NCBI GenBank assembly: GCA_948099385.1
Contig: CANUEZ040000159.1
Coordinates: 7,334,501 to 7,398,500 of the forward strand
Reading direction: 5' to 3'
DNA length: 64,000 nt
Origin: Fasciola hepatica
Lineage: Eukaryota; Platyhelminthes; Trematoda; Plagiorchiida; Fasciolidae
Of this stretch, positions 33,818-45,900 are shown piece after piece; the first letter of the stretch is position 1, and each line of letters starts with the position of its first letter. Position numbers and translations under genes: made by a program. The notes under the pieces are model-generated. The model worked only from the letters and a program-made list of their open reading frames with translations, was not told the origin of the DNA and did no database searches.

Positions 33818-34142
33818 TGAACACCATTGTCAACAATTTGCTACCACCTCGGGCGCTGCGCCCGAGACCGAGGCAGGTTTAAATAAAGTGAATATCTATT
33901 CACTGAAGCGAATGCGGTGGTGCTATACACTATCGCATGCAGCGTTAGAAATAAACGGAGAAAACTCTCCAAAGCCACTTAGAAGCATAACGCGTCAATA
34001 GTTGCCTTCAATGGAATGTGGTTTTCTAGAGAAGACTGTGCCAGGTTTGATAAATAACTATTTGTCAATCTACAGGCAGGATAGGGAACACGGTTGCCTT
34101 GGAGGAGGGGTAGCCACCTCTTTAGGTCAAGCGCAAACCATC
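33504..34142 (+). repeat. Source (or sister) of the 639-bp segment inserted in U0
   Basis: Identical to 10611-11249 as far as compared. A perfect inverted repeat CTCGGGCGC-T-GCGCCCGAG lies at 33848-33866. Flanking sequence differs from that in U0 on both sides. Confidence 0.88.
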
Positions 34143-35149
34143 TTGAGTCTGAGACCAAGATCTTCACTTGAAATGTACAACTGTGAACACACGAATTGCG
34201 ACTAAACCCACATGTTGCTGATTCATTGGTGTCAATAGATGGCCTCAAACGTTTTCGGCGGGACAGGAACCCCACCGACAAGACTGGAGGCTAGGGTGGT
34301 CACACATGCCAACTTCACTCGCTGCGGCAAGTCAGAAGTCAGATATGCATAGGCAGCGAACGGAGCTGATTGTTTAGCCATGCTGTGTCATCCCAAATTT
34401 TATCGCCATGGGAGCACTATAACAGATGTATGCGTAGCCCCGCTTTGCACACAGAACGCTGTTTCATCTTTCTATGACTCATTTTTATTAGATGATAATT
34501 TGTACATCATACTTCAACCCAGCCCATCACTGAGTTTGATCCAGCTGATTCTCTATTTTCCCAACCAGAGACAATTCAGTTTTAGACAGGGTTATCACCA
34601 CTCATCCTGAGTTATTCTCCGTTAAGTCGTGTGCACCTGTCTCAGTCAGTGAACACTGTCCGCCTCTGTTGATGCCTGAGACGTACTCCCGGTCTACTTT
34701 GCACTCTCTCAGGCAAACCAGCCAAATAAAAATTCGTCTCCGAAATGTATCACGTGAGAAATGTTTTCTACAAAAGTCCCGTTCTTATGCTTTTTCTTGG
34801 ATTTCCTTTGAATCGTTTCTAGTTAGCACCGTCAAACTTTTATTAGAGATGGTAAATTTCATTTTTCGACACGTGGTCCCCTAGAAATCGTCTTCCTACC
34901 AAAAGGTCTTGCCACTTCTCCTATGTTGAAGTCCCTAATAAGGAGGAGGGAATATTCCTACAAAGCCCTGGATGATTCAAAAGCAAGATACATTTGTCTT
35001 CTAATCAAGAAATAAATCAAAAGCAACGACTCACTGTATGCTAGTCGAATCCTATATAGCCACGGCAGAAACCGGCTTTAGCAAGAAACTCGTCTTCTTT
35101 GTGGAAAGAAAGCGAAACAACTAAAATTTGCGGACAGTATCAACAGTGC
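34143..35149. other. Unassigned sequence
   Basis: Only short frames (the longest about 76 codons) occur and no motifs are recognised. The stretch ends at the target site of the solo LTR B. Confidence 0.4.
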
Positions 35150-35457
35150 TGTAGCGGTTGACATCTTCATTCGTACTTTTACCACGTTTATTGTTTAACT
35201 GAACGCTGACTGCCAAGCGCGGATGCCATTTGACCGTTGCTCTTGGGCACGCCCTCACGCGCACTCCTAAAATATACGCTAACCACTATCTCGCCCAATC
35301 ACCCTCTCGTTCTCACGGGGCGCGGAGAATACAGTTCTGGTTAACATATTCGTACAGTGCCGAGCATTAGAGTAACGTGCAGGTGGTCCACGCAGTACGG
35401 AGGACCGAAGCACGCGTTTACTAAGGAAACCGCAAAGTAAGGTCTAACCAACCTTAC
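35150..35457 (+). mobile_element. Solo LTR B with perfect target duplication AGTGC
   Basis: A 308-bp LTR from TGTAGCGGTTGAC to CCTTAC, flanked by AGTGC at 35145-35149 and 35458-35462. This fixes the LTR-B ends and the 5-bp duplication length. It belongs to the second sub-type (CGCCCTCACGCGCACTCC). Confidence 0.94.
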
Positions 35458-35759
35458 AGTGCATTCATCGACCCATCAAGCAACTTTCCGACTTAATTCA
35501 TTTCACAAGAAGGTACGGACATGATCCTGTTATATGATAAAGTAGTATTTAAGCTTCGTACTTCCAAACTGACCTCAGGTATTGGCCTTTCGTCATCATT
35601 TTGAGACACGGGGCTGTTGCTCCGATTTCCATATACTTCTTTCCTAAAGAAACCTTTGGGCTTGTTTTCTATTTTCGGCTGCTAGAGACTAGTCACTGTT
35701 GTTCCTATACCTGTACCTTGTAAATCTGGCGTCATAACTAAACGCTTTCTGCCCACTGT

Positions 35760-36560
35760 TCTAATTTCATTTAGTCCTAAAATTACAGAACGTGCTATTA
35801 TTGAAGGTTTGAATTTTTCTATAAACCCTCTTGATGATCCCTTACAGTTTACCTGCTAACCGAACAGATCCAATGCTATTGTTTCTTTAGTTCAACATAT
35901 AAAGAATCCGTGGAAGGATCAGCGAAGTCTGTGCGATGGGCTTTTTAGACTACTCATCCACTTTTGATTCTATCCCTGGCCCCTCCTCCTTCGTAAACTG
36001 GAGGCTTTTGGCTCTCGCAATCCTCTACTGGCATAGTTGTCCGATTATTTGCCAACGGAACCCAGTGCACAGAACTGGGTTTTAAAACTTCTGGGCCCTT
36101 GGTGAATAATTCAGGATGCTTCGGGGAGTGATCCTTGCTTCTATTTCTTTCCCATCTAAGCCAGTGTTCTTCCATTCAGTTCTCCTAAACATTTATTTAA
36201 GTACGCCGATAATGTGGCCATATTTCAAGCTGCTTCTGTAGCCCAAGATATCAATAAGTCTTCCCCTATTCTGTCTCATATTCATAATTTCTCTGTTTGG
36301 TACGATTTAATTTTAAATTTGTTCAAGTTACTTGAACACATTTCTGCCCTTTCTCTAAAGGCTTATCTTTGTGACACATCTGTCATTTCCACAGAACCAC
36401 CAATCAAAGTGTGTTCTAACCAATATTTGGAAATCACTGTCGATGCAAATTTGAAGTAGCCATCTTACATTACGAAATGTGTGAAGAACGTATGTCTTCC
36501 ATCATACCAAATCCGAAAATGAAGGCATAGTATTGTTAGATAGCGCATATGTATTCTTTT
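35760..36560 (+). pseudogene. Non-LTR reverse transcriptase relic, second LINE family
   Basis: Fragments in several frames fit a LINE RT. Near 35940-36000 a sequence like YSSTFDSIPGP corresponds to motif A, and near 36040-36070 comes CQRNPVHRTGF. At 36203-36240 KYADNVAIFQAAS replaces the second Asp of the YADD box with Asn. 36340-36460 has LSLKAYLCDTSVISTEPP. Assignment is by motif order. It is more diverged than the LINE at 37 kb. Confidence 0.65.
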
Positions 36561-36635
36561 TATTTATCACAGTTTTTCAAGTTCTCTATTGTTCCGCCGT
36601 TACGTTTGCTGATCTACTGAAAAGCCTCTTAAACA

Positions 36636-38960
36636 TTTTCGTCGAGGTCTATGTGTTATCAGTCCGATACCTTATGTACCCATGACGGGGCTATCTGCTA
36701 ATTTGTGCGATTTACTACTGGCCGCATGTGAAATTTCCACTTACGAAATCCTTGCACAGAGCTCTCACCTTTAGTACTGGGATCTATTCAAGTGTAATTC
36801 TCACGCTTCTCTACGTTCCTCTTTTCGATCCATACTGTCCGCATTACTATCATCAGAGAACAAGGCGTAGGCGAACATATGTTTTCGGTGATTTCATTCT
36901 CAAGCCAATTACAATCACATTTATATGAAACAAAATAAGGGAAGGAAAAGGACAAATTTAATCAGTTAGTCAATCAGTCAGTCAGTCACTCGATTGATTA
37001 GCCGACTAATCGATAGATGAGCAGGGGACATGGTAAAATCACTTGTGGTCTTCAGAGGCTTGGATCGGCATCACATTCGAGCATCACGTCATCGACCTTC
37101 GGCCACGGAAGTTCAAGTGCTTGGACCAGCTTCTTTTGTGAACAAAGCTTGAGCCCCAGTAGCCGGATGCTGATTGCCTCAGCCGTCGCTAGTGTTCTAT
37201 ATCTGACTGATCTTGACTCATTCGGTTGAACCCTGTATAGGACACTGAATGATGTAGCCGGATCAGCCTTGTGGCCTGTGTCTAACAGATGGGCGAGAAG
37301 CTGTTCAATACATCACTAGACAACAGTGTGCTACATAAAAACCGGCTTGTATCGATCATCACTCCCGTTTATGAAGGTGGAGAAAGAGGAACATGTACCA
37401 GTTACAGGCCGAATAACTTGACGTCAGTGGCGCTCAAAACTCACGAGAGAGTACTACGAGACAGAATAGTGAGGCATTTAGAGAGGAACATGCTGGTGAC
37501 TGGCAACCAGCATGGGTTCTGGCACAGGCGCTCTTGTCTCTACAACATAATAAGTTTCTTGGATGAGGTCGAGTGGATCGAGGAGAAGGGGTGGAAGTCT
37601 GCTATCTGGATCTCCAAAAGGCATTTGATTGGGTTAGCCACAAACTGCCGGAAGCCAAGGTGGAATCGTTTCAACTTACGGCGAAAATACAGAAGTGGAT
37701 TGTACGGAGCCCAAAGAAGAGAGTTTTCCAAGTGAGAGTGAAGGCTGCTTGTCGGACAGTGGAGACTGCATGGTGGCGTTCCGCAAGGGTCGGTCCTGGG
37801 ACCCCTGTTCTTCCTGAAGTACATGGACGATCTGACGGATGGGTTGGAAAACCCGTGCTTCTCGTTCGCGGATGACTTCAGATGATGCGTCGGTTCAGCG
37901 TGATCTAGACAAAGTTTATCAACGGTCAGTGGTGTGGGATCTTCCCTTTAATTTGAGCAAATGCCAACATCTCATCAAGGAGAAAGGACTACGGTCTACA
38001 CGATATATGAGGCCACCGGACAATTGAGAGGAGCTAGCTAAGACCACAGAAGCTCTGTATCTAGGGGTAACGGTAAGCGCTGACCTTGAGCCAAGTCGCC
38101 AGTACCAGAAAGCAATGCAAAAAGCACGCAGAGCCCTGCACCAGTTAAGGAGGGCGGTCAGCTCTAGGAAACCCAGGGTCCTATTGCCATTATACAAGGC
38201 TTTTGTGAGATCGCATCTGGAAGTCTGTGTCCAAGCGCGGAGGCCATGTTTGGTGAGGGACATCAAGGCACTCGAGCAGCTACAGCGGCAATCCACGTGA
38301 CGGTTCGCAAAATACAGACACAAATTCTACGATTTTCGTTAGCTCTTCAATACGCGAAAGTAAACCCCATTTTTCGAGTAACTTTCTCTCAATTCTGCTA
38401 GTGAATGTATATACTTCCCCTAAATGTCCCACGAAAGATGACCTGGAATTCGCTGACTCAGTTTCACAAATCTTGGTAAACTACGCCGGTGTTCAGTCAT
38501 GAATATTCGCTGGTCGTTTTATTTGTTTCGACGCGTGCTTTCTTTCTCTTCAAATTCACGAACACCGTTACATTTCCAACTAGACTGGACACTTTTATAG
38601 ACTTCCTTTCTTCAATAAGAGTTGCTCCTCACCGTGCTTATTTGACCACGCTATAATCAAAGCCTCACCCAAGATCTGCAATCAAACCAACCGCACGCCT
38701 TCCTAAAGCTGACTCATATTGTCCCTGAAGATAGTTTAGCTCATGGAAAAAACGCTTTCTTTCGTTCCGCAGGGCTTCCGTTCTTTTGGTTAGTTCTCGG
38801 ATGTCACTAGAAAGTATCGCGACTTCCTTTGGTAGCCACACTTATTACAGAATTGGTCTTCCTTTTCCTCGCCGTTTTTTCCCCACCACCCATAATCTTA
38901 CTTCTTCCTACGGGTAAGAAATTGCACCATTTTAGCTTTCATCTCCTGTGGCTTAGGCAA
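36636..38960 (-). repeat. Inverted copy of the ancestral block, lacking elements A and B'
   Basis: Read on the minus strand, this is the unit sequence without its two insertions. The AGACC site near 38860 is unoccupied. The LINE block continues without interruption, and the sequence right of element A directly follows that left of it near 36896. Left homology ends near 36636 (GTTTAAG) and right homology near 38960 (GCCTAAG), the same points where the tandem unit changes content. Confidence 0.9.
36960..38330 (+). pseudogene. CR1-like LINE reverse transcriptase relic, inverted-block copy
   Basis: Same relic as at 1-1160 and 16050-17395, here on the plus strand. It has KLFNTSLDNSVLH and YRPNNLTSVALK (37289-37735), YLDLQKAFDWVSH (37573-37875), a palm region and the thumb (38115-38300). 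A small deletion near 37870-37880 removes bases just after the FADD box. It is otherwise very close to the other two copies. Confidence 0.85.
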
Positions 38961-39350
38961 GGATACTTGATTGTTACGTGATTCATGGCTCTCGGTTACC
39001 GAATGGGAGCCTACGGATTTAGTTTCTCCGTTGACTGTTGAATGTATCGGTTTCTTGAGAGGGAGTTACTTAACAGTGGTGCTCACCATTACGGTGCTTT
39101 CCTTATCATCTTCATTGGCCATATTTTGTGTGCTGTCCACAAGTCCCGGTGCTGGAAGCGGACCTGGTCTAGTGGATCCCACCTGCACTTACCGCCTTGC
39201 GTCCTGTCCGGAGGAACTCACAGCAGAAGGGGCAAATCCAGTACAGTTATTTGTGTCTACAATGCAAACAAAAATTCTCCAAGCTTAGTTACCCATAAAA
39301 AACTGGTGCCAACAGTGGCAGGTTTGGTACTGGATATCTTCCTCTACTGA
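38640..39350 (-). pseudogene. LINE ORF1-like relic (zinc finger plus basic tail)
   Basis: On the minus strand from 39300 a Trp-x-Cys-x2-Cys end (WICPFCCEFLR) precedes a polar linker (EDDKESTVMVSTT, then SHSVTESHESRNN). [13 protein letters not shown] and LTRRKK follow, ending in TAA. A coiled-coil-like stretch (SDIRELTKRTEALRNERKR) lies nearer 38700. The PKPQEMK segment is the piece fused to RT at 10495, 12115 and 26730. It faces the RT relic tail to tail. Confidence 0.5.
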
Positions 39351-41970
39351 ATTATTCTATCATTTTTCCCCCTCAGTTACCCTCTGACCTATTTTCACAG
39401 CATAGCTACCTTTCAGGTGCAGCCGTACATGCCTTCATCAATGCGCAGCAGTTTGCGCATACTGATTGTATCCAACCACACCAAATTTCAACCGGAAATA
39501 GAACCAACATTGGCTCCATGCTGTAGAAAAGCTTAATTTAAGAGACTTGGCAACGACGGGGACAGTAATAGCCAAATTAATTATAATGGCAGCAGTAAAA
39601 TTTATCATAACTGTGGACCTTAATCAGTGCCGGCAGACAAATTATTCACAACAAACTCAACTCCTTTGAAATAAGTTATAGTCACTATTGCGCACAGGGC
39701 TTTTAAACCTGAAAAAACCGAGTCTCACTTCCTGAGGGTCGTTTAATGGCTTCGTCTTCGTAAAAGTAGCGCTTCGTCCGGTCTACAAACTGCAAAAACT
39801 CCTCCGTATTTACCAGTAATCCTCCCTTTGCTGGTGTTCTGTTTATATCGCTTCTACTCGTTCGCCGTTTGCTTATTTGTTTGGTTTTGTTTCCTGTTCC
39901 ATTCAAGGGCATAGTCCATGTGTGGACCCTGCAAAATCGTGGCAGAGTACATTCAGCAGTATGTACACTATTACGACACCTAATTGAGGGCGTGGTTGAT
40001 GACCACTCAGGCCGTGCATACTTTGACGAACCCCCAATACTTCGAACAGGCACTGGTTACCCCAAAGAATCCCCATATTGACCTGCGCGGAACATCCCAG
40101 AGTCGTTTCGAGGTCTATCATTTGGGTAGCCGACAAACGCGCCAGTGCCTGTTCGAAGTATTGTTTCAATGCTTCATGACAAATCGTCTATGGTAACTGG
40201 CGGTCAGGTAGCGTTTTTCTGCCCCCCAGCGTTCGTTTGGTCGTTCCTCTCCACTCACAAGGTCACTGTTTACGGATTGATTGATTTGTCCATAATGCTT
40301 GCGTGGCCTGTGTCTGGCGCGGATCTTATCCATGCTCGTTCAGGTAAGCTACCAGCGCTCCGCGTTCTGATTTACAATGCCACAGTGTCCTTCAGAATTT
40401 TCCTTGCTTATCTATAGCCCAGCTGTTGGTCCAGCATGAAGCAGCCATTGATAACATCCTCGGATCGCGCTCGGCAATAGTGGGGTGGAGTATAGAAGCC
40501 TTTCTCCGGATCTGTCACCCTGGTCTCCGTGAATGTTGCAAACTGCGTTACACACTAGCAGTATTGCTCCTGACGTCCGTCAAAGCTAGCCTGCTCCAAA
40601 CCTGAAGGATAGAAAGACGTTTGAACTGGTGCGGTTTGCTTGACTATCGATGTGGAACTTTCGCTTTCATGAAGACCTGGCTTACGGTCTAAACTATATT
40701 CAGATGCTCCCTCGAACAGCTGTTTTTGGACACTTGTATCTGCTGCGTGTTGCCTTGCGAACAATAACGGTCGTTCTAACCCAAGTGCTCCTGAATATAT
40801 CGGAATCCCTACAATGAGATATATCATCAGGAAAACATGAACTGCCAGTGACAGGATCAGCAGGCCCAACCATGTCTAAATACTCAAAAATGTCTAAAAT
40901 GTTCGAATGTCTAAATTCCCCTGGTGACTTGCCGCATACATTCTCTCCTGACTGTGGCTGTTTCCACCCTCTTCTGGAATGTTGTGTTCTCGTTCGACCT
41001 GAGTTGACCAATTTGAGTATTGTAAGGCACATTCAAGCAATGCGTATCCAATTCACACTAATCCTAAAACCAAAACAAGGTTTATTGATAGTTTCTGCGA
41101 TATTGGATCATGGTATGAGCAGCTTCACACATATTTGGAAACGTCAAATTTGCAATCAGAAAGAGTCGAAACAATAGCCAAGTTCACGGCTTGAGAAAGC
41201 CAGCAAGTGGGTAACACAGGCAAAACTGCGGTAGGGTACGTAACACGGCAGTGGAGCTCACGTTAAGCAGCCCATCCTATATGATGAGGAATAAGATAGC
41301 ACATTGGTCCAGGACGTGAATCGCCTGAAATAGCTGGCAATGTTAGTAAATCACAAAACGGCTCAGGTATCGTGGGGCACATTCAGTAATACCACTCGCA
41401 TGGCACCACCAAATATGTTCGGTGAATAACGCGATAAGGAGCGGAGTCAGTGGTTAGTGTATGCTAAAGAGTAGGGATGTCCGTCAAGCCGGAGCACAAA
41501 CTGTACAACGCAAAGGACACGGGGCAAACAAGTGTCCAGAGTTCATTCGAACAGTATTAATGATCATTCACCGTCGTAGGGATTTCTTCTCGAAAGTCAT
41601 CCAAGTTTTCGGTTCGTTCAAGGGGTTTACCTCTGGCAGGTAAAAAGGGAGAAAGATACGGAGATTGAAGGCGGCAATCTAAGTATGAGGTTGGTTACAT
41701 AACGAGTTATGAGAAAAATGCGCCTTGGAAGCGAGTGTACGGAGAATGGTGCACAAATACGCGGGTGGTAAAAAACATACAAATAATGTACACAGTCGAA
41801 TATTTGCATGAATCCAGAGTAATACGGTGTTTTTAGAAGATTCTCCGTAATTAGTTTTACGGTCACCGATGATGTGAATCGGGAAGGCAGTGGAGCCATT
41901 TAAAAAGTTTACCCGCACGGCTAGCGGTTCACGAGCGGTCTTATTGGAATAGACCAACATTTCTTGGGTT
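39351..41970. other. Unassigned sequence
   Basis: Frames up to 116 codons (39703-40053, minus) show no recognised motif. A perfect 22-bp inverted repeat lies at 40035-40163. No coding potential is convincing. Confidence 0.4.
40035..40163. repeat. Inverted repeat, 22-bp perfect arms, 85-bp loop
   Basis: CAATACTTCGAACAGGCACTGG at 40035-40056 is exactly reverse-complemented at 40142-40163. No flanking target duplication is apparent. It could be a small hairpin element or a remnant of a terminal-inverted-repeat transposon. Confidence 0.8.
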
Positions 41971-41979
41971 CTTGTCACT

Positions 41980-42265
41980 TGATCATCAACGTCTCAGACA
42001 GCCGACGGGAGATCTCATGCCCTATCAGGGAATTACTGTCACCGACAAGCCTCTTTTAACCCGTAGTCGTAAACTAACACTCTGCGGGATCAGCGTAATT
42101 TGGTTGAACCAAGAGCAAACAGGACAGAAAAGGCTCAATTCTCGCACCGTATCGCTCAGAAGTGGAATAAGCTGCCTCCGAATGCGGTGGCTGCAAACTG
42201 GATTAATGCTTTCAAACACAATCTTAAAGCCTGCTGGGTAGAAGATTTCCCGGACCGCCACTGAC
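41980..42265 (+). pseudogene. C-terminal end of a CR1-like LINE RT
   Basis: Reading near 42138-42263 gives FSHRIAQKWNKLPPNAV and then NAFKHNLKACW, ending DFPDRH and a stop. This pattern (a W-N-x-LP box then a short tail) closes CR1-type ORF2 proteins. Upstream RRL/GDL-type residues near 41985-42030 are in another frame. Only the last 100 or so codons are present. Confidence 0.65.
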
Positions 42266-43941
42266 AACAACGATGAAATTTCTTCTTCACCTGCTCACTT
42301 AATCAAACATTATTACTGAAAGCAGTTACTTAACGTATCTAAATCCCTACACAGCCATCTACATCATCAGTCCTCACAGTCTCACACTTGACGTTCTCGG
42401 GACATGTCTCATTTAGGGGAAGGGGGCTGCTAGTTCAGGAGCTGGACCTTTCTTTCTGCGAGGTTGTGAAGTGGAACCAAACATCTATCCCGGAGTGCGA
42501 AACTACTTTCTTCCCCTCCCCAAAGCCGATGGACTATCAGCAAATTGTACGGAATACCTGAAGGTTGCTTCACTGCGGGAATCGTCCGGGGACAAAAACA
42601 AGGAGCACCCGGGCTTACCGCTCGAGTGCAGAAGCTCTAGAAAAGAAAGCTGCCTAGAATAGCACAAGGGCCCATCGATGCTCTATAATGATGTAAGCCG
42701 TGTAGGCAGTGAATGGAAGCAACCTCGGATATAGGCTACTGAGACAGATTGTATTGCCCTCTGCGAAAAGCGATTGAACAATGCTCAACATAGAAGAGCC
42801 ACTTTGCCCATCGGGGCACTCCAGCTACAGGCTAGACAAGAAGGATTGAAGAGTAGGCGGAGGTGAACCAATGCTAGTCGCTCAACGCCTGCATTAAATG
42901 CAAGGTACCTGTTTTGCAACACTCTGCTTCCATGTGGCTCCCACCACAGCCAATTCCAGGGTTATGAAAGTGCCCCTAATCTGTGCCTACTGCAGCCATC
43001 CAGCAACCATGGGAGAGAGCACAAGCTTCGCGGACTACTCACTACGATCCGACTTGACGAGTGATCAAGTCCTGAAAGTTCAAGATTTGAGTGCCCCAGA
43101 GGTAGACTGCCAAGTTGAATGGACAAAAACGTCTTTCTTGTTCCACGACGTCATTGATGTGGTCCACGAAAAGGCCGTTCTCCAGCGTGTTGGTCGGCTT
43201 ATGCGCTAGAGGGACGGTTACACCACTGCCCCATTGGATGTCACAATCAGGTACCAAGTCGGCACGCGGTACCTTGGGACCGTTGCACCATTTGACAAAA
43301 GTGACCAAAACACGATTCCGTTAATCTACACTATGGGTCGCAAAAAGCCTCCTGACGAGTGGAGGAGAAACTTCAGGAGCCAGATGTCTACAGGCTAGTG
43401 CTGAAGGCCAGGTCGTTGAAATGCAATTGTCTATCCCGCCACTTTGATGACTTGTGAGACCACATAGAGCGCAGCCCAATTTGATCCAATCGCGAATTCA
43501 CCCCGCCTAAGAGAGTGCACTGAAGAAATCATCCTCCGTGGTAGAAGAGAGTGGCGACCGAGGCTCAGCAGAAGCTCCGGGCTTGAAAATACTCCCAGGA
43601 AGATCAAGGCCACACTAGATACATAAAGTACATAACGCCTCGAAATTCTGCCTTAAAAAAGAGGAGTATATATGATCAGGCTCCATCTGGCTGTAGCAAA
43701 AAGGCAGAAACACCGCCAAAGGCATATTTTAACTTCGGAAATTCCCGGAGGGCGATGAGGATGGCTATTAAAAACGTGCCATATGTGGCAGGTGATCACG
43801 CCACCAGTGTATGACAGAGTGCTTAAACCATCATGGGGTACTTCCGATCGGTCTCTGGTGAAGACCCGGACCGACACTCGGTGCACCCCGTAATCATGAA
43901 GTACCAACAGTGTGAGATGTCTGCAAAATCGCACAGAACAC
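42266..43941. other. Unassigned sequence
   Basis: The best frame is 42898-43209 (103 codons, plus), with no motif I recognise. No repeat partner was noticed in the window. Confidence 0.4.
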
Positions 43942-44117
43942 ACTGAGAATAAACAACGTGGCAAACAAGCTCGTTTTCAGTCATTCGTACTCATACCAAT
44001 ACATAAAGATATGTATGACTCACTGCACGTGATTGTGTGCATTAAAATTGATCACCGTGTGGAATGTTCAAGTGGATGCACATATGTTCAGGACCAAGAT
44101 ATGGGACACGGAAGCTT
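43942..44117 (-). repeat. Left arm of a long inverted repeat flanking Penelope-like pieces
   Basis: Matches the reverse complement of 56936-57148 closely, with an internal gap of about 33 bases. It lies 400 bp upstream of the Penelope-like RT, while its partner lies just downstream of the GIY-YIG fragment. This fits the terminal repeats of one element. Confidence 0.82.
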
Positions 44118-44529
44118 AAATGCTTACACGAATTGTTTCTGAGGGCAAAGGGGAGTAACGGAATCGGAGCGTAATTTTTGAAATCATCTTGAATGCTTGA
44201 AAGAATGACTCCAGGGGAAAAGGGAATACTCTTTGTCCAAATTCAAGCAGTTGTTGACAGACAATTGGAATGGATACGTATTAAACTTCAAAAACGTATC
44301 AAAGCGAGCAAACTGGTTGGTTAGTTTCCTACAGATCTGAAGAAATTCATCCATAATTTATCATCTATAAGTCTGGATAAGACATCGCTTTAGAGTCTTA
44401 CCCCTGGGGCCTAAGTTTTGCCATCCAAACAATAGGACTAAACAATTGGACATGTAGGTTGAGCTTGGGAGCCCGTCTGATCAGCTACCAGGTCTTGTTG
44501 CATCGTCGCGGCAAGAGTAAGAGAAACTG

Positions 44530-45900
44530 CAGTCCACGTTCTTGAAGTCATGTTATCGATATCGCGAAAATAGATCATTGGCAAAAGGATTATTAAAGTC
44601 GGAGCACCTAAAGCGCCTCAAAGAGTTACAGGCTAATAGAGGAATAGTGTTTTCAGAGCCAGATAAAGGTGCGGGCATGGTAACTCTCAAAAAATCGGAT
44701 TGTTTAGAGGGGACGAAGGGCTCCAAGTTCACGAAGGCCCCATCTGAGTAGGATAAGACGTCTCAGACAGAAAAATCAATTTCAACCAGAATAAGATCCT
44801 TGAAGAAATAATGGACGCGGTGACCTTCGAAAGGATACGACCAACAGGGACAACAACTCCCTGATTATACGGCCTACTGAAGATACACAAAGAAGACACC
44901 CCATCGAGACCGCTTTTGGACATGTGTAACTCTCCGTATCACGCAGTACCAAGTGGTTGACTGGCGTATTGGAACCAGCGTGAGTGGCAATTTCTATACA
45001 TTGTCTACAAGATACATTTCATTTTGTGAAAATTGTGAGGAATCTGGATCTAGAAGGGAAGCGAATGACATCACTTGATGTAACACTACTGTTCACAAAT
45101 GTCCCGATCAGTGAAACAATCAACTATATGTGTTAATAAATTTAGAGTAAAGGAATCAATTTTGGCATCCCGTTGGATGAACTAAAACATTTGCTATGTC
45201 TACACTCACAATATCCAGTTTCAGTTCAATCATGAAATCTATCGCCAGAGGGACGAAGCTTCAATTGGATCACATTTGGGACCCTTATTTGCTGATATTT
45301 TGATGACATCAGTTGAAAATAATCAACTTGAATCCACAATCCCAGATTTTACCGTGTACAAACGATACGTAGACGACATCGTATGTGTGCTAGACACAAG
45401 CCTACTTCTCAACAACTTTAACGCTGTCCATCCAAATGTCTAATTTACTTTGGAAGAATAAAGGGACAATGGTCTATCGTATTTGGACGTATGCATAAGT
45501 CGTCGGAGTGATGTTTCCGTCCAATTATCAATGCATAGAAAAGCTACATGGAATGAAAAATGCAATAATTTTTACAGCCTTATTTCCCTAAAAATGAAGA
45601 GGAATCTTATAAGTTGCTTGGCTGATTGAGCAAGAAAAATTTGCACCGAAGACAAAATCAGGAGTGGACTCCGTCTTCTGCGAAGTTTTGTCTTAAATAA
45701 CGGCTATCCTGAACGGTTTATCGACAGGACGATGCTAGGAAACGAAGGGAAATCAAAGGGGATAGGAGCCGCTAGGAAGGTTCTATATGTGCGTTTGCCA
45801 TTCAAAGGCGACAAGGAGGCCGGAATTATTCAACAAAGATTATCGGGAATAATTGGCAGAACATTGTACGCTGTTCTACAATGACCACGATCATGGTGAA
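44530..45900 (+). pseudogene. Penelope-like element reverse transcriptase relic
   Basis: Pieces in shifting frames follow the Penelope RT order. 44542-44751 contains HLKRLKELQANRGIVFSEPDKGAG. Near 44835-44930 KIHKEDTPSRPLLDMCNSPYHAV follows. Motif A near 45068-45110 reads MTSLDVTLLFTNVPISETI. Near 45250-45305 the loop reads SIGSHLGPLFADILM. Motif C YVDD is intact at 45366-45377. Near 45590-45650 come KMKRNLISCLAD and ARKICTEDK, and near 45790-45880 RLPFKGDKEAGIIQQRLSG then RTLYAVLQ. Several stops and frameshifts make it inactive. The GIY-YIG domain expected next is not adjacent, but a fragment of one lies 10.6 kb downstream. Confidence 0.85.

Noticed and set aside
39703..40169. Host gene exons on the minus strand
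   Set aside because: Two overlapping frames without motifs and a palindrome inside; no splice-site pattern could be supported.
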